Assembly: GCA_963740455.1 (NCBI GenBank)
Contig: CAVUEF010000013.1
Coordinates: forward strand, 310,001 to 374,000
Reading direction: 5' to 3'
Source of the DNA: Paucibacter sp963740455
GTDB taxonomy: Bacteria; Pseudomonadota; Gammaproteobacteria; Burkholderiales; Burkholderiaceae_C
DNA: 64,000 nt
The translations under genes were made by a program, and so were the position numbers. Below, in pieces: positions 1 through 9,215 of the stretch. The notes beneath the pieces were generated by a model. That model was not told the origin of the DNA. It ran no database searches and was given only the letters and a program-made list of their open reading frames with translations. Numbering within the stretch: the stretch's first letter is position 1; every line of letters starts with the position of its first letter.

Positions 1-160
1 CCAACTCGCTTCGGTACTCGGCGATGAATTCAGGATCCTTTCGGTAGTGCTCGTAAGCCTCCTTGAGCTCGTCGAGGGCGTGGACCAGCGTCTCGGCGAC
101 AAAGCTGCCGCCATAAGGCCCGAAATGCCCGCGTGCGTCGGGCTGGTGGTATTCAAACAT
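1..160 (-). CDS. trpB: tryptophan synthase beta chain, 5' part only
   Basis: The first 53 codons of TrpB run off the left window edge. TrpB condenses indole with serine, using pyridoxal phosphate, to give tryptophan. The N-terminus MFEYHQPDARGHFGPYGG is the usual TrpB start, with the conserved GxFGPYGGxFV element. The ATG lies 12 bases after the trpF stop, so trpF and trpB are probably co-transcribed. Catalytic residues lie outside the window. Identification from the N-terminus is firm; completeness of the gene cannot be judged. Confidence 0.93.
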   Translation of the reverse strand, partial: MFEYHQPDARGHFGPYGGSFVAETLVHALDELKEAYEHYRKDPEFIAEYRSEL

Positions 161-172
161 GAGCTGCTTTCT

Positions 173-820
173 TCAGGAAGTCAGGTTTGCAATGCGGGCA
201 TCGGCCTTGCGCACTGCATCGCAAAATTGACGTATCAGGTCGGGGCTCTTGAGGCCTTTGGAAACCTCCACACCCGAGCTCACGTCAACGGCCCAGGGCC
301 GCACCTGAAGCATTCCGGCTGCCACATTTCCGGCATGCAACCCACCAGACAAAACGACTGGAGAGCGCACGTTGCTTGGAATGAGTGACCAATCGAAAAC
401 CTTTCCGCCACCGCCATAACCGTCGACTGGGGCGTCGAGCAGCACCGCCTGGGCGTCTGAATACTGTTGCACGAAGTCTAACAAATCAAGATCGGGCCGC
501 ATGCGCGCGGCGCGAATGAAGGGCCGGCCCGCCTGACGGCATTGCTCAAGCGTCTCATCACCATGGAATTGCAGCACCAGATGGGGAATCGCCGCCACTG
601 CCTTGGCAATCTCGGCGGGCGCCGCATTCACGAACAAGCCGACCGGGGTCACGAAGGGTGGCAGCGTGCGCGCCAGTTCGGCCGCGCGCGCCAGCGTCAC
701 ATGGCGCGGACTGCGTTCGTAAAACACGAGTCCGATGGCGTCGGCACCTGCCTCGACGGCCGCGCGCAAGTCCTGCTCGCGGCTCAGACCGCAAATCTTG
801 ATACGTGTGCGACGGTTCAT
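173..820 (-). CDS. trpF: phosphoribosylanthranilate isomerase
   Basis: A TIM-barrel enzyme that isomerises N-(5'-phosphoribosyl)anthranilate in tryptophan synthesis. The 215 residues match the usual 200-220. Visible motifs are KICGLS near residue 8 (catalytic Cys), QFHGDE near 85, LLDAPVDGYGGGGK near 127 (catalytic Asp region) and a C-terminal VDVSSGVE phosphate-binding segment. It sits between truA (15-base gap) and trpB (12-base gap) on the same strand, the common Burkholderiales truA-trpF-trpB arrangement. Confidence 0.96.
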   Translation of the reverse strand: MNRRTRIKICGLSREQDLRAAVEAGADAIGLVFYERSPRHVTLARAAELARTLPPFVTPVGLFVNAAPAEIAKAVAAIPHLVLQFHGDETLEQCRQAGRPFIRAARMRPDLDLLDFVQQYSDAQAVLLDAPVDGYGGGGKVFDWSLIPSNVRSPVVLSGGLHAGNVAAGMLQVRPWAVDVSSGVEVSKGLKSPDLIRQFCDAVRKADARIANLTS

Positions 821-835
821 GATGCGGACCCGTTG

Positions 836-1633
836 TCAGGGCAACCAGTCCATCGCCGGGGTGTGTTCGGGTATGCCATGCTGCGCATCGTAATAGGGTC
901 CCTGAAAGTACAGTCCGTCGGCCGGAAATGTGGGGGCGGCCAAACTACGGTCACGGCCCGCCAAGACTTCGGCCATCCAATCCACCGGTCGTGCGCCCGA
1001 ACCAATCGCGAGCAAGCATCCCATCAGATTGCGCACCATGTGGTGCAAGAAGGCCGCACCGTCGAACTCGAAGCGCCAATAGGCGCCGCGTCTGTGAATC
1101 CGGATGCTGCGCAGGGTCTTTACGGGCGAGGCCGCCTGGCACTCGGAAGAACGGAACGCGCTGAAGTCATGCTCGCCGATCAGGCAAGCGGCAGCGTCCT
1201 GCATGGCCTGCTGCTGCAGCGGCCGAAACACCCAACCGGCGGCGCCCTGCTCGATCGAAGGCCGCACGGGAGCCTCCAGCAACAGGTACACATAGCGACG
1301 GCCGAGCGCCGAGTAACGGGCATGAAAGTCAGCCTCGGGGAATCGGCACCATTGCACCGCGATGTCCTTGGGCAGGTAGCGATTCGTGCCGCGTACCCAC
1401 GACGCTGCGTCGCGTTCGATCTCGGTGTCGAAGTGCACCACCTGGTTCAGCCCGTGCACACCGGCGTCGGTGCGACCGGCACACAGGGTGCGGATGCTGC
1501 GCGCCGGCTGCGCGGCAAACTGCGCCAGTGCGGATTCCAGTTGGTCTTGTACCGTGTCGCCGCCGGGCTGACTTTGCCAGCCCTTATAGGCCTGTCCTCG
1601 GTAACTCAGTCCCAGTGCGACTCGAACTGTCAT
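836..1633 (-). CDS. truA: tRNA pseudouridine(38-40) synthase
   Basis: TruA converts uridines 38-40 of the tRNA anticodon stem to pseudouridine. The protein is 265 residues, as usual for the family. The catalytic aspartate is in the CAGRTDAGVHG motif near residue 52, and the fold-defining RYVYLL and HHMVRNLMG segments follow. The ATG start gives the canonical N-terminus (RVALGLSYRGQAYKGWQ). It lies 37 bases downstream of fimV and just upstream of trpF, so it probably belongs to the fimV-truA-trpFB transcription unit. Confidence 0.96.
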   Translation of the reverse strand: MTVRVALGLSYRGQAYKGWQSQPGGDTVQDQLESALAQFAAQPARSIRTLCAGRTDAGVHGLNQVVHFDTEIERDAASWVRGTNRYLPKDIAVQWCRFPEADFHARYSALGRRYVYLLLEAPVRPSIEQGAAGWVFRPLQQQAMQDAAACLIGEHDFSAFRSSECQAASPVKTLRSIRIHRRGAYWRFEFDGAAFLHHMVRNLMGCLLAIGSGARPVDWMAEVLAGRDRSLAAPTFPADGLYFQGPYYDAQHGIPEHTPAMDWLP

Positions 1634-1670
1634 GCCGGACCAGGACCTTCATGATCCCGCTCAAAGAAGC

Positions 1671-4238
1671 TCAATCGAGCTCTTTGAGCATCGCTTGCGC
1701 GCGTTCGCGCATCGCGCCGCTGGCTTTGTCTATGACTTCCAGCAACACATCGCGCGCGCCCTCAACGTCGCCGATCTGGCGGAACTCGTCAGCCAACTCG
1801 ATCTTGCGCGCCAGCGGATCACCGTCTTCGTCATTCGATTCATTCAAATCGAGCTCACGACCCAAATCCGGCAGTCGCCCACCGGGTTGAACTGAAGGCC
1901 CGACGCTTGGTTCACCGAGATCGAGGTTGATGGACGACATGTCAAATTCCATGGCAACCGGCTCGTTGCGCGCAGGCGGGTTCGGTTCAGTCTCTTCGCC
2001 CAGGGGCAGAGACAAATCGAAATCCATGGCGGCAGACTCCTTGTGCGTCGCCGCCCTCTGATCAAGTTCATCGCCTGCAGGCGCGGACAGATCGAAGTCC
2101 ATCTCCATGGACGAACGCTCGACCGAAACGGTCATGGCCTGGGTCGCCTCCATCGAGGTGTCTGACGGTGCCGGTGCGTCCAGATCCAGATCGAGATCCA
2201 TGTCGCTTGGCGCGTAGTCGGCGCTGGCTCGCGTGTCGGGTGCATCAATGGCGGTGTCATACATGCTCACACCTGGCATCACGCTTTGAGGCATGGTGCT
2301 GGCGCCAAGGGGCAGGCGATCATCGCGTCCGTCGAACGTCGCTGCCGCTTCGGGCACACCGCCCGGCTGATACATGGCGTTGCTCGGATCAATCTGAAGC
2401 CCGAGTTCCTGCGTCTTGAGCCAATCCTCGCCTTCGCCGTGGGTCTCGACATACATCTGCGTGGCGAGTTGCTCAAAGCCCTTGGTATCGCGACGCTTTG
2501 CATAGACCTCGAGCAGTTTCATGCGGATGGCACGACGCTCTGGCGTGGCGCGCAAGGCCTCCTTCAAGATTTCTTCGGCCTGCAAATCACGTCCATAAGC
2601 CAGATAGACGTCCGCTTCGGCAACCGGATCCACGTCCCCGATGGCGTCAAGCTGGCTGAGCGAATAACTCATGGTCGACGCCTGGCCCGAACCGTCGCGC
2701 GTATCGACGCGCTGGCCCCCTGTGCCGCCGAAGAACGAATCGGGCTGCAAGCGACTGTCGCGGAAGCCTGTCTCTGTCGCGGTCTTGCGGTTGGAGCGGG
2801 CCCGCAAGCGGTACAAGCCCAAGCCACCCAGCAACGCGATCAGCACACCCGACAGCGGCAGGACCAACGGACTGTCCATCAGTTCGGACAATAGGCCTGG
2901 CTCGCCGGCCGGTGTGACTGGTGGTGCCTTGGCCACCGGTGGCGACGCAGCAGCGCTGGCCTGCGATGCCACCGACGCGGCAGCAGCAGGCACCCCCGCG
3001 TCCAAGGCCACCGTTGGCGCGGTCGTGGCGCTGGCCGCAGCAGAAGCCGACTCGGCCGAGACCGCTCCCGCTGCCACCGAGGAGAGTTTCTTGAGCTCTT
3101 CCACATTGCGTGTCAGCTCGGCGACGCGCGCGACCGCGTCCTTCTTCTCTGTCTCTTTGGATAGCTTGTCCGGGGCCGACACAGCGCCCGCCTTGCTCAG
3201 AACGAGCTTGTCGGGGCTGGGCGCCGCCCGGCTGCGATCAACGACCGCGGCTTGTACCTTGCCGACCGATTGCCGCTCGCTGTCCTTGCGGGCAACCATC
3301 GGAGCACCACTGGCCAGGCGCTGACGATAGTTTTCGAAATCGACGCTCTGAGCCCGCACGATCTGGCGCGCCTCGTCGTTGGATATGCCGGTGGCAGCAT
3401 CACTTGAAGGCACGCGCAGCACCGACCCTGCCTTCAGGAGGTTCATATTGCTTTCGATGAACGCATCCGGATTGGCACGGAACAGAACCACCAACATTTG
3501 ATCCAGCGAGACCTCAGGCGCCCGGGTCTTGGAAGCGATGCGCGACAAGGACTCTCCCCGTCTGACCGCATAGTCGGATGCGGTGCGCGAAACCGCCGCA
3601 GGCTTGGGGGCAGGCGCCGCTGTGGCATCAACCAGCGGCTTTGGCGCTGCAAGAGCAGGCTTCTGAGCGGCAACGACAGGTGGTGGCGCCGGCTTTGCCG
3701 GAACCGGCCTGAGCGCTACGGGCGCCACCGGTGCGGCGGCGGCCGGGGCCTTCGCAAGCGGCGCGAGGGCGGGCGCCAGCACTGGCGCGGTGGCCACCGC
3801 TGGTGACGCCGGTGTGCGCAAGTTCGGCGGATCAAACAGCAAGGTGTATTCGCGCACCAACCTGCCGTTGGACCAATTGAGTTCAAGAATCACATCGACA
3901 AAGGGCTCTTGCACCGCGCGGTCGCTGCTGATGCGCAAATACGGCTGCCCATTGGCGCGGCGCGCCAACTGCACCTGCGCCGTGGTCAGCACCGAGTTGT
4001 ATTCGATGCCGGTGGAACGGTAGGCGTCGGGTGGCGCCACTCGAACCTTGAGCGAGCCTTCCTCTTCGGGGCTGAGACTGGCGATGTCAATTTCGGCGCG
4101 CAGGTTTTCGCCCAGTGCGGATTGCACGTTCAAGCGCCCCAGGCCCAGCGCCCAGCAACTGCTGGCCGCCAGACTCAAGACGGCCACCGCCACTCGCGTC
4201 AAGTTGAAACGCCCGAAGGCCAGAACATTCAATTTCAA
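1671..4238 (-). CDS. fimV: FimV-like polar peptidoglycan-binding protein
   Basis: An 855-residue inner-membrane protein of the FimV/HubP family, which organises cell-pole structures and type IV pilus function in other proteobacteria. In order: N-terminal signal segment (residues 1-30) and the FimV N-terminal domain; a Pro/Ala-rich stretch; a LysM domain near 228-283 (YAVRRGESLSRIA); another Ala-rich linker; one transmembrane helix near 460-485; a TPR-like segment near 560-620; an acidic repeat region rich in MDFDLS-type motifs; and the conserved FimV C-terminal domain (ELADEFRQIGDVEGARD). A promoter is visible upstream. Its position between asd and truA is the usual one in beta- and gammaproteobacteria. 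Confidence 0.93.
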   Translation of the reverse strand: MKLNVLAFGRFNLTRVAVAVLSLAASSCWALGLGRLNVQSALGENLRAEIDIASLSPEEEGSLKVRVAPPDAYRSTGIEYNSVLTTAQVQLARRANGQPYLRISSDRAVQEPFVDVILELNWSNGRLVREYTLLFDPPNLRTPASPAVATAPVLAPALAPLAKAPAAAAPVAPVALRPVPAKPAPPPVVAAQKPALAAPKPLVDATAAPAPKPAAVSRTASDYAVRRGESLSRIASKTRAPEVSLDQMLVVLFRANPDAFIESNMNLLKAGSVLRVPSSDAATGISNDEARQIVRAQSVDFENYRQRLASGAPMVARKDSERQSVGKVQAAVVDRSRAAPSPDKLVLSKAGAVSAPDKLSKETEKKDAVARVAELTRNVEELKKLSSVAAGAVSAESASAAASATTAPTVALDAGVPAAAASVASQASAAASPPVAKAPPVTPAGEPGLLSELMDSPLVLPLSGVLIALLGGLGLYRLRARSNRKTATETGFRDSRLQPDSFFGGTGGQRVDTRDGSGQASTMSYSLSQLDAIGDVDPVAEADVYLAYGRDLQAEEILKEALRATPERRAIRMKLLEVYAKRRDTKGFEQLATQMYVETHGEGEDWLKTQELGLQIDPSNAMYQPGGVPEAAATFDGRDDRLPLGASTMPQSVMPGVSMYDTAIDAPDTRASADYAPSDMDLDLDLDAPAPSDTSMEATQAMTVSVERSSMEMDFDLSAPAGDELDQRAATHKESAAMDFDLSLPLGEETEPNPPARNEPVAMEFDMSSINLDLGEPSVGPSVQPGGRLPDLGRELDLNESNDEDGDPLARKIELADEFRQIGDVEGARDVLLEVIDKASGAMRERAQAMLKELD

Positions 4239-4343
4239 TGCGTTCCCCTAAGCGACATGGCAGGATTGCGAAGACGACTGCCAGATTGCGCACAACTTGT
4301 TGTATTCAGCATGGTCTTTGCAAAGCCATCCTCATTTGAAATC

Positions 4344-4372
4344 ACAATAACAGCAGGTAGATACGTTGACAA
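4344..4372 (-). promoter_or_regulatory. candidate sigma-70 promoter of fimV
   Basis: On the minus strand a TTGTCA box (4367-4372) is followed after 17 bases by TATTGT (4344-4349), about 105 bases before the fimV ATG. The region is AT-rich against GC-rich surroundings. This is pattern matching only; no start site is known. Confidence 0.5.
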
Positions 4373-4464
4373 GCTCATGCTTTGGCTCAAATTCACGCAA
4401 ACGCCGGTCGCGTATCGCTCACTGGCCCTGTGTCGCTTGACGACAACGGACTCCGCCCTCGTTC

Positions 4465-5618
4465 TCACGCGTCCAACAAAATCCGCAGCATACGACGCAA
4501 AGGTTCGGCAGCGCCCCACAAGAGCTGGTCACCCACCGTAAACGCACCCAGGTAGTCGGGCCCCATGGCCAATTTGCGGATGCGTCCCACCGGAATATTC
4601 ATGGTCCCGGTCACCGCCACCGGGGTCAGACCTTGCAGCGTCGCCTCGCGCGTATTGGGAACCACCCTCACCCAGTCATTGTCAGCCGCAATCATGGCTT
4701 CAATGTCGGCCACCGGCACGTTCTTCTTGAGCTTGAACATCAAGGCCTGGCTGTGGCAACGCATCGCGCCGACGCGAACACAAAACCCATCGACCGGCAC
4801 GGCTGCGTGCCAAAGCCCTCGCCTTGTCCCAATATCTTGTTGGTCTCGGCCATGCCCTTCCACTCTTCCTTGGACTGACCCCAGCCGGCCTCATCCCGGG
4901 TTTTTCCTGCACCCAGATCCTTGTCTATCCAGGGGATCAGCGAACCGCCCAAGGGCACGCCGAAATTGGCCATCTCGGCGGCGGACAAGGAACGCTGCTT
5001 GTCGATGACTCTGCGGTCGATCTCGAGAATGGCGCTCTTCGGGTCATCCAGCAGCGACTTCACCTCCGCATTGAGCGTCCCGTACTGGGTCAGCAACTCG
5101 CGCATATGCTGGGCACCGCCGCCCGAAGCTGCCTGGTAGGTCTGGGTGCTCATCCACTCGACAAGACCTGCCTTGTAGAGCGCGCCCACGCCGATCAGCA
5201 TGCAGCTGACCGTGCAGTTGCCGCCTATCCAGTTCTTGCCGCCGTGGCTGAGCGCCTTCTTGATGACCGGCAGGTTGACCGGATCAAGCACGATGACGGC
5301 GTCGCTGTTCATGCGCAGCGTCGAGGCCGCGTCGATCCAGTGCCCGGTCCACCCCGCGGCGCGCAGCTTCGGGAAGACCTCGCTGGTGTAGTCGCCGCCT
5401 TGCGCAGTGATGATGATGTCGCAGCGCTTGAGCGCAGCGATGTCGAAAGCGTCTTGCAGCCGGGATTCGTTCTTGGCTTGCGCAGGCGCCTGGCCGCCCG
5501 AATTGCTGGTGCTGAAGAACAGCGGCTCGATCAGGTCGAAATCGTGCTCGGCCGCCATGCGGTCCATCAGCACCGAGCCGACCATGCCGCGCCAACCTAC
5601 CAGTCCCACGAGTTTCAT
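4465..5618 (-). CDS. asd: aspartate-semialdehyde dehydrogenase, interrupted by a one-base frameshift
   Basis: Asd reduces aspartyl phosphate to the semialdehyde for lysine, diaminopimelate, methionine and threonine synthesis. The frame from the ATG at 5618 (Shine-Dalgarno AAAGGG) carries the NADP site GWRGMVGS and the catalytic GGNCTVS motif near residue 130, and is in frame to about 4803. The family sequence then resumes in another frame at 4800 (VPVDGFCVRVGAMRCHSQAL) and runs to the stop at 4465. One base is missing relative to a continuous frame at about 4802/4803; restored, the product is about 384 residues. Because asd is needed for cell-wall synthesis, a consensus error is more likely than a dead gene. 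Confidence 0.9.
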
Positions 5619-5695
5619 GTCATTCGCCCTTTTCACGTCTTCCGAAAGTCATGTCGCGCCCCGACTTGAATCGCCCGCCAGCGAACCTGGTCCGG

Positions 5696-6793
5696 CTAAT
5701 TCTTGCTTGCCTTGGTACCAGCCGAGGTGATGGCGGCTACCACCGCGTCACCCATCTCGACCGTACCCACTTTTCGCGTGCCCTCGGACCAGATGTCTGG
5801 CGTGCGCAGCCCGGCAGCGAGCACCGCGCTCACGGCAGACTCGATACGCTCGGCGGCACCGGCTTGTTGGAGCGAAAACCTGAGCATCATGGCGGCGGAC
5901 AGAATTGTAGCCAGCGGATTGGCCAGGCCCTTGCCCGCGATGTCGGGCGCGCTGCCGTGGCTGGGCTCATACAAGCCCTTGTTCTGCGCATTCAGCGACG
6001 CCGACGGCAACATGCCGATCGAGCCGGTCAGCATGGCCGCCTCGTCGGACAGGATGTCGCCAAACATATTGCCGGTGACCACCACGTCGAACTTCTTCGG
6101 CGCCTTCACCAACTGCATCGCCGCGTTGTCCACATACATGTGATCCAACTCGACATCGGGGTACTGCTCGTGCACCTGGGTGACCACGTCGCGCCAGAAC
6201 TGGAAGGTCTCCAGCACATTGGCCTTGTCGACACTGGTGACTTTGCGGCTGCGCTTGCGCGCCGCCTGGAAGGCCACATGGGCAATGCGCTCGATCTCGG
6301 GGCGGCTGTAGCGCATGGTGTCGAACGCTTCCTCGCTGCCCGGGAAATGCCCATCGACCGCGGTGCGGCGCCCGCGCGGCTGGCCAAAATAGATATCGCC
6401 GGTGAGCTCACGGATGATGAGGATATCGAGCCCCGCCACCAGCTCGGGCTTCAGGCTGGAGGCATGCGTCAATTCGGGATGGCAAATCGCCGGCCGAAAA
6501 TTGGCGAACAAACCCAGGTGTTTGCGCAAGCCCAGAATCGCCTGCTCGGGCCGCAGCGCGCGCTCCAGCTTGTCGTACTTCCAGTCGCCAACAGCACCGA
6601 ACAAGACCGCGTCGGCAGCCTGGGCGAGCTTCAAGGTGGCCTCGGGCAGCGGGTGTCCATATGCCTCATAGGCGGCGCCGCCAACCATGGCCTCTTCCAT
6701 CTCGAACGGCAGGTCAAGGACGTTCAGCACCTTGACCGCCTCCTTGATGATTTCGGTGCCGATGCCGTCACCCGGCAGGACTGCGATTTTCAT
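5696..6793 (-). CDS. leuB: 3-isopropylmalate dehydrogenase
   Basis: An NAD-dependent oxidative decarboxylase, the third step of leucine synthesis. The 365 residues fit the family. Motifs include the N-terminal LPGDGIGTEI, substrate-binding arginines in the LRKHLGLFANFRP region near 100, the metal/substrate site in GNMFGDILSDEAAM near 240 and NAD-binding HGSAPDIAGKGLANP near 285. It lies 19 bases downstream of leuD and upstream of asd, so leuC, ecn, leuD, leuB and asd form one minus-strand run. Confidence 0.97.
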   Translation of the reverse strand: MKIAVLPGDGIGTEIIKEAVKVLNVLDLPFEMEEAMVGGAAYEAYGHPLPEATLKLAQAADAVLFGAVGDWKYDKLERALRPEQAILGLRKHLGLFANFRPAICHPELTHASSLKPELVAGLDILIIRELTGDIYFGQPRGRRTAVDGHFPGSEEAFDTMRYSRPEIERIAHVAFQAARKRSRKVTSVDKANVLETFQFWRDVVTQVHEQYPDVELDHMYVDNAAMQLVKAPKKFDVVVTGNMFGDILSDEAAMLTGSIGMLPSASLNAQNKGLYEPSHGSAPDIAGKGLANPLATILSAAMMLRFSLQQAGAAERIESAVSAVLAAGLRTPDIWSEGTRKVGTVEMGDAVVAAITSAGTKASKN

Positions 6794-6812
6794 TCAGGCT
6801 TCCTTGTTGTTG

Positions 6813-7463
6813 TCATCCCACCAGCCGGTTGTTCAGCCATGGCTTGGTGGTCAGGCGTTCGGCCTCGAAGGCACGGATCGTGTCGGCATGGCGCAATGTC
6901 AGACCGATGTCGTCAAAGCCATTCGTCAGGCAGAACTTGCGGAAGGCCTCCACTTCAAACGCGATCTCGGCGCCATCAGGCTTGACCACCACCTGGCGCG
7001 GCAAGTCGATGCTGAGGTGATAGCCCGCAAAGGCCTTCACCTCGTCGAACAGTTGCGCCACCGCCGACTCGGGCAGTTGAATCGGCAGCAGGCCGTTCTT
7101 GAAACAGTTGTTGAAAAAGATGTCGGCGAAGCTCGGTGCGATCAAGGCGCGAAATCCGTATTGCTCGAGCGCCCAGGGCGCATGTTCGCGGCTCGACCCA
7201 CAGCCGAAGTTGGCGCGCGCCAGCAGCACCGACGCGCCTTTGTAGCGCGCCTGGTTCAGCACGAAGTCCGGATTGATACGTCGCGTGCCCGGGTCCTGGC
7301 CCGGCTCGCCGTGGTCGAGGTAGCGCCATTCATCAAACAGATTCGGACCGAACCCGCTGCGTTTGACCGACTTCAGAAACTGCTTGGGAATGATCGCGTC
7401 GGTGTCGACGTTTTCCCGGTCCATCGGCGCGACCAGACCCTTGTGAACAATGAATTTTTCCAT
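6813..7463 (-). CDS. leuD: 3-isopropylmalate dehydratase small subunit
   Basis: The small (swivelling) subunit of isopropylmalate isomerase, partner of LeuC. It has 216 residues from the ATG at 7463, chosen because MEKFIVHKGLVAPMDREN is the standard LeuD N-terminus; an upstream in-frame start would add five atypical residues. The GCGSSREHAPWAL motif is intact. It is separated from leuC by the entericidin gene, an arrangement common in Comamonadaceae-like genomes. Confidence 0.97.
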   Translation of the reverse strand: MEKFIVHKGLVAPMDRENVDTDAIIPKQFLKSVKRSGFGPNLFDEWRYLDHGEPGQDPGTRRINPDFVLNQARYKGASVLLARANFGCGSSREHAPWALEQYGFRALIAPSFADIFFNNCFKNGLLPIQLPESAVAQLFDEVKAFAGYHLSIDLPRQVVVKPDGAEIAFEVEAFRKFCLTNGFDDIGLTLRHADTIRAFEAERLTTKPWLNNRLVG

Positions 7464-7519
7464 GCCTCTTCCTGACAAATCAGATGACGCCGCGATTCAT
7501 TTTGCGCGGCCTTGCATCG

Positions 7520-7651
7520 TCACTTCTTCTTTGCTGCGTCTTCAATCGTGGAGCCGGCTTTCTGAATGTCCTGACCCAGCCCATGGATGGTGTTGCAGGC
7601 ACTCAAGAAACCAAGGCTCAGCGCCAAGGCAATGAACAGCAGGTATTTCAT
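7520..7651 (-). CDS. entericidin A/B-like small lipoprotein
   Basis: A 43-residue gene with an N-terminal signal (MKYLLFIALALSLGFLSAC) ending in a lipobox cysteine, followed by NTIHGLGQDIQKAGSTIEDA, the hallmark of the EcnA/EcnB family. In E. coli these form an antidote/toxin lipoprotein pair; here there is one copy and its role is unknown. The ATG at 7651 is preceded by a GGAAAAGGT-like ribosome site. It sits within the leu operon, between leuC and leuD. Confidence 0.85.
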   Translation of the reverse strand: MKYLLFIALALSLGFLSACNTIHGLGQDIQKAGSTIEDAAKKK

Positions 7652-7677
7652 GGGAGACCTTTTCCAAGTTGGGTTGA

Positions 7678-9090
7678 TCAGCTGATGCGACGCACGTCGA
7701 CGAAGTGCCCCTGCATGGCCGCGGCAGCGGCCATTGCCGGACTGACGAGATGGGTGCGCCCGCCATTGCCCTGGCGCCCTTCGAAGTTGCGGTTGCTGGT
7801 CGATGCGCAGCGCTCGCCCGGCTCCAGGCGATCGGCGTTCATGGCCAGGCACATGCTGCAGCCGGGCTCGCGCCATTCGAAACCTGCCGCCTTGAAGACC
7901 TGATCGAGGCCTTCGCGTTCGGCTTGCACCTTGACCAGGCCTGAGCCCGGCACCACCAGCGCCAGCTTCACATTGGCGGCAATTCGCCCCCCCAGTTTTC
8001 GAACCACGCCGGCGGCCTCGCGCATGTCTTCGATGCGGCTGTTCGTGCACGAGCCGATGAACACCTTGTCGATCACGATATCGGCCATCGGCTTGTTCGG
8101 CTCCAGCGCCATGTAGTGCAGGGCGCGCTCGATGGCGGCGCGTTTGGCGGGGTCGCGTTCCCGGTCGGGGTCGGGCACGCGGTCGGCGATGGACAAGACC
8201 ATCTCGGGCGAAGTGCCCCAGGTGACCTGCGGCGCTATCAAGCCAGCGTCCAGTTCGACCACTGCGTCGAACGACGCGCCGGAGTCCGAGTGCAGCGTGC
8301 GCCAGTAGCTCACGGCCTGCTCCCACTCGACACCGGCGGGTGCCAGCGGTCGTCCTTTCACGTATTGCAGCGTCGTCTCATCGACGCCAATCAGGCCCGC
8401 CCGCGCCCCGGCCTCGATGGCCATATTGCACACCGTCATGCGCCCCTCCATGCTCAAGGCACGGATCGCGCTGCCGCCAAACTCCAGCGTGTAGCCGGTG
8501 CCGCCGGCCGTGCCGATGCGCCCGATGATGGCCAGCACGATGTCCTTGGCGCCGCAGCCTGCACTCAGCTTGCCTTCGACCTTGATGAGCATGTTCCTGG
8601 CCTTGCGCGCCAGCAAGGTCTGTGTGGCCAGCACATGCTCGACTTCGCTCGTGCCGATGCCATGCGCGAGCGCCCCGAAAGCGCCGTGGGTGGACGTGTG
8701 GCTGTCGCCGCAGACGACCGTCATGCCTGGCAAGGTGGCGCCCTGCTCCGGGCCGATCACATGCACGATGCCCTGGCGCTTGTCGTTCATCTTGAACTGG
8801 GTCACACCATGGCGATCGCAATTGGCGTCGAGTGTGTCGACCTGCAATTTGGAGATCGGATCGCTGATGCCCTGGCTGCGATCGGTGGTCGGCACATTGT
8901 GGTCGCTCACCGCCAGATTGGCCGACAGGCGCCACAGCTTGCGCCCGGCCAGGTCCAGTCCCTCGAAGGCCTGCGGGCTGGTCACTTCATGCAATAGATG
9001 GCGGTCGATATAGAGGGTGACGGTGCCGTCATCCTCGGTGTGGACGACATGTTCGTCCCACAGCTTGTCGTACAAGGTACGTGCGCTCAT
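7678..9090 (-). CDS. leuC: 3-isopropylmalate dehydratase large subunit
   Basis: An aconitase-superfamily subunit that interconverts 2- and 3-isopropylmalate with LeuD. It has 470 residues from the ATG at 9090 (MSARTLYDKLWDEHVV, the typical start). Motifs are VCGDSHTSTHGAFGALAHG near residue 130 and two [4Fe-4S] ligand regions, GSCTNSR near 348 and PGCSMCLAMN near 405. It is the first gene of the leu run and has a good promoter just upstream. Confidence 0.97.
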   Translation of the reverse strand: MSARTLYDKLWDEHVVHTEDDGTVTLYIDRHLLHEVTSPQAFEGLDLAGRKLWRLSANLAVSDHNVPTTDRSQGISDPISKLQVDTLDANCDRHGVTQFKMNDKRQGIVHVIGPEQGATLPGMTVVCGDSHTSTHGAFGALAHGIGTSEVEHVLATQTLLARKARNMLIKVEGKLSAGCGAKDIVLAIIGRIGTAGGTGYTLEFGGSAIRALSMEGRMTVCNMAIEAGARAGLIGVDETTLQYVKGRPLAPAGVEWEQAVSYWRTLHSDSGASFDAVVELDAGLIAPQVTWGTSPEMVLSIADRVPDPDRERDPAKRAAIERALHYMALEPNKPMADIVIDKVFIGSCTNSRIEDMREAAGVVRKLGGRIAANVKLALVVPGSGLVKVQAEREGLDQVFKAAGFEWREPGCSMCLAMNADRLEPGERCASTSNRNFEGRQGNGGRTHLVSPAMAAAAAMQGHFVDVRRIS

Positions 9091-9153
9091 GGCCTGCTCG
9101 TTGCGGTCAAAGCCCAGATTGTCATTGATTTGCCGCACGCGTACGCCGGCAAA

Positions 9154-9182
9154 GGCTTACGAGTCGAGGCAAATTGTGTCAA
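9154..9182 (-). promoter_or_regulatory. candidate promoter of the leuC operon
   Basis: On the minus strand a perfect TTGACA (9177-9182) is followed after 17 bases by TAAGCC (9154-9159), about 65 bases upstream of the leuC ATG. The -10 match is weak. I saw no leader peptide rich in leucine codons and no T-box, so control may be by a DNA-binding protein. Confidence 0.55.
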
Positions 9183-9215
9183 AAGGGAACAAGGACGGCC
9201 GTCGAGCACCGCGTC

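Noticed and set aside
9091..9215. Leucine attenuator leader peptide upstream of leuC
   Set aside because: No short ORF with leucine codon runs and no terminator/antiterminator pair visible.
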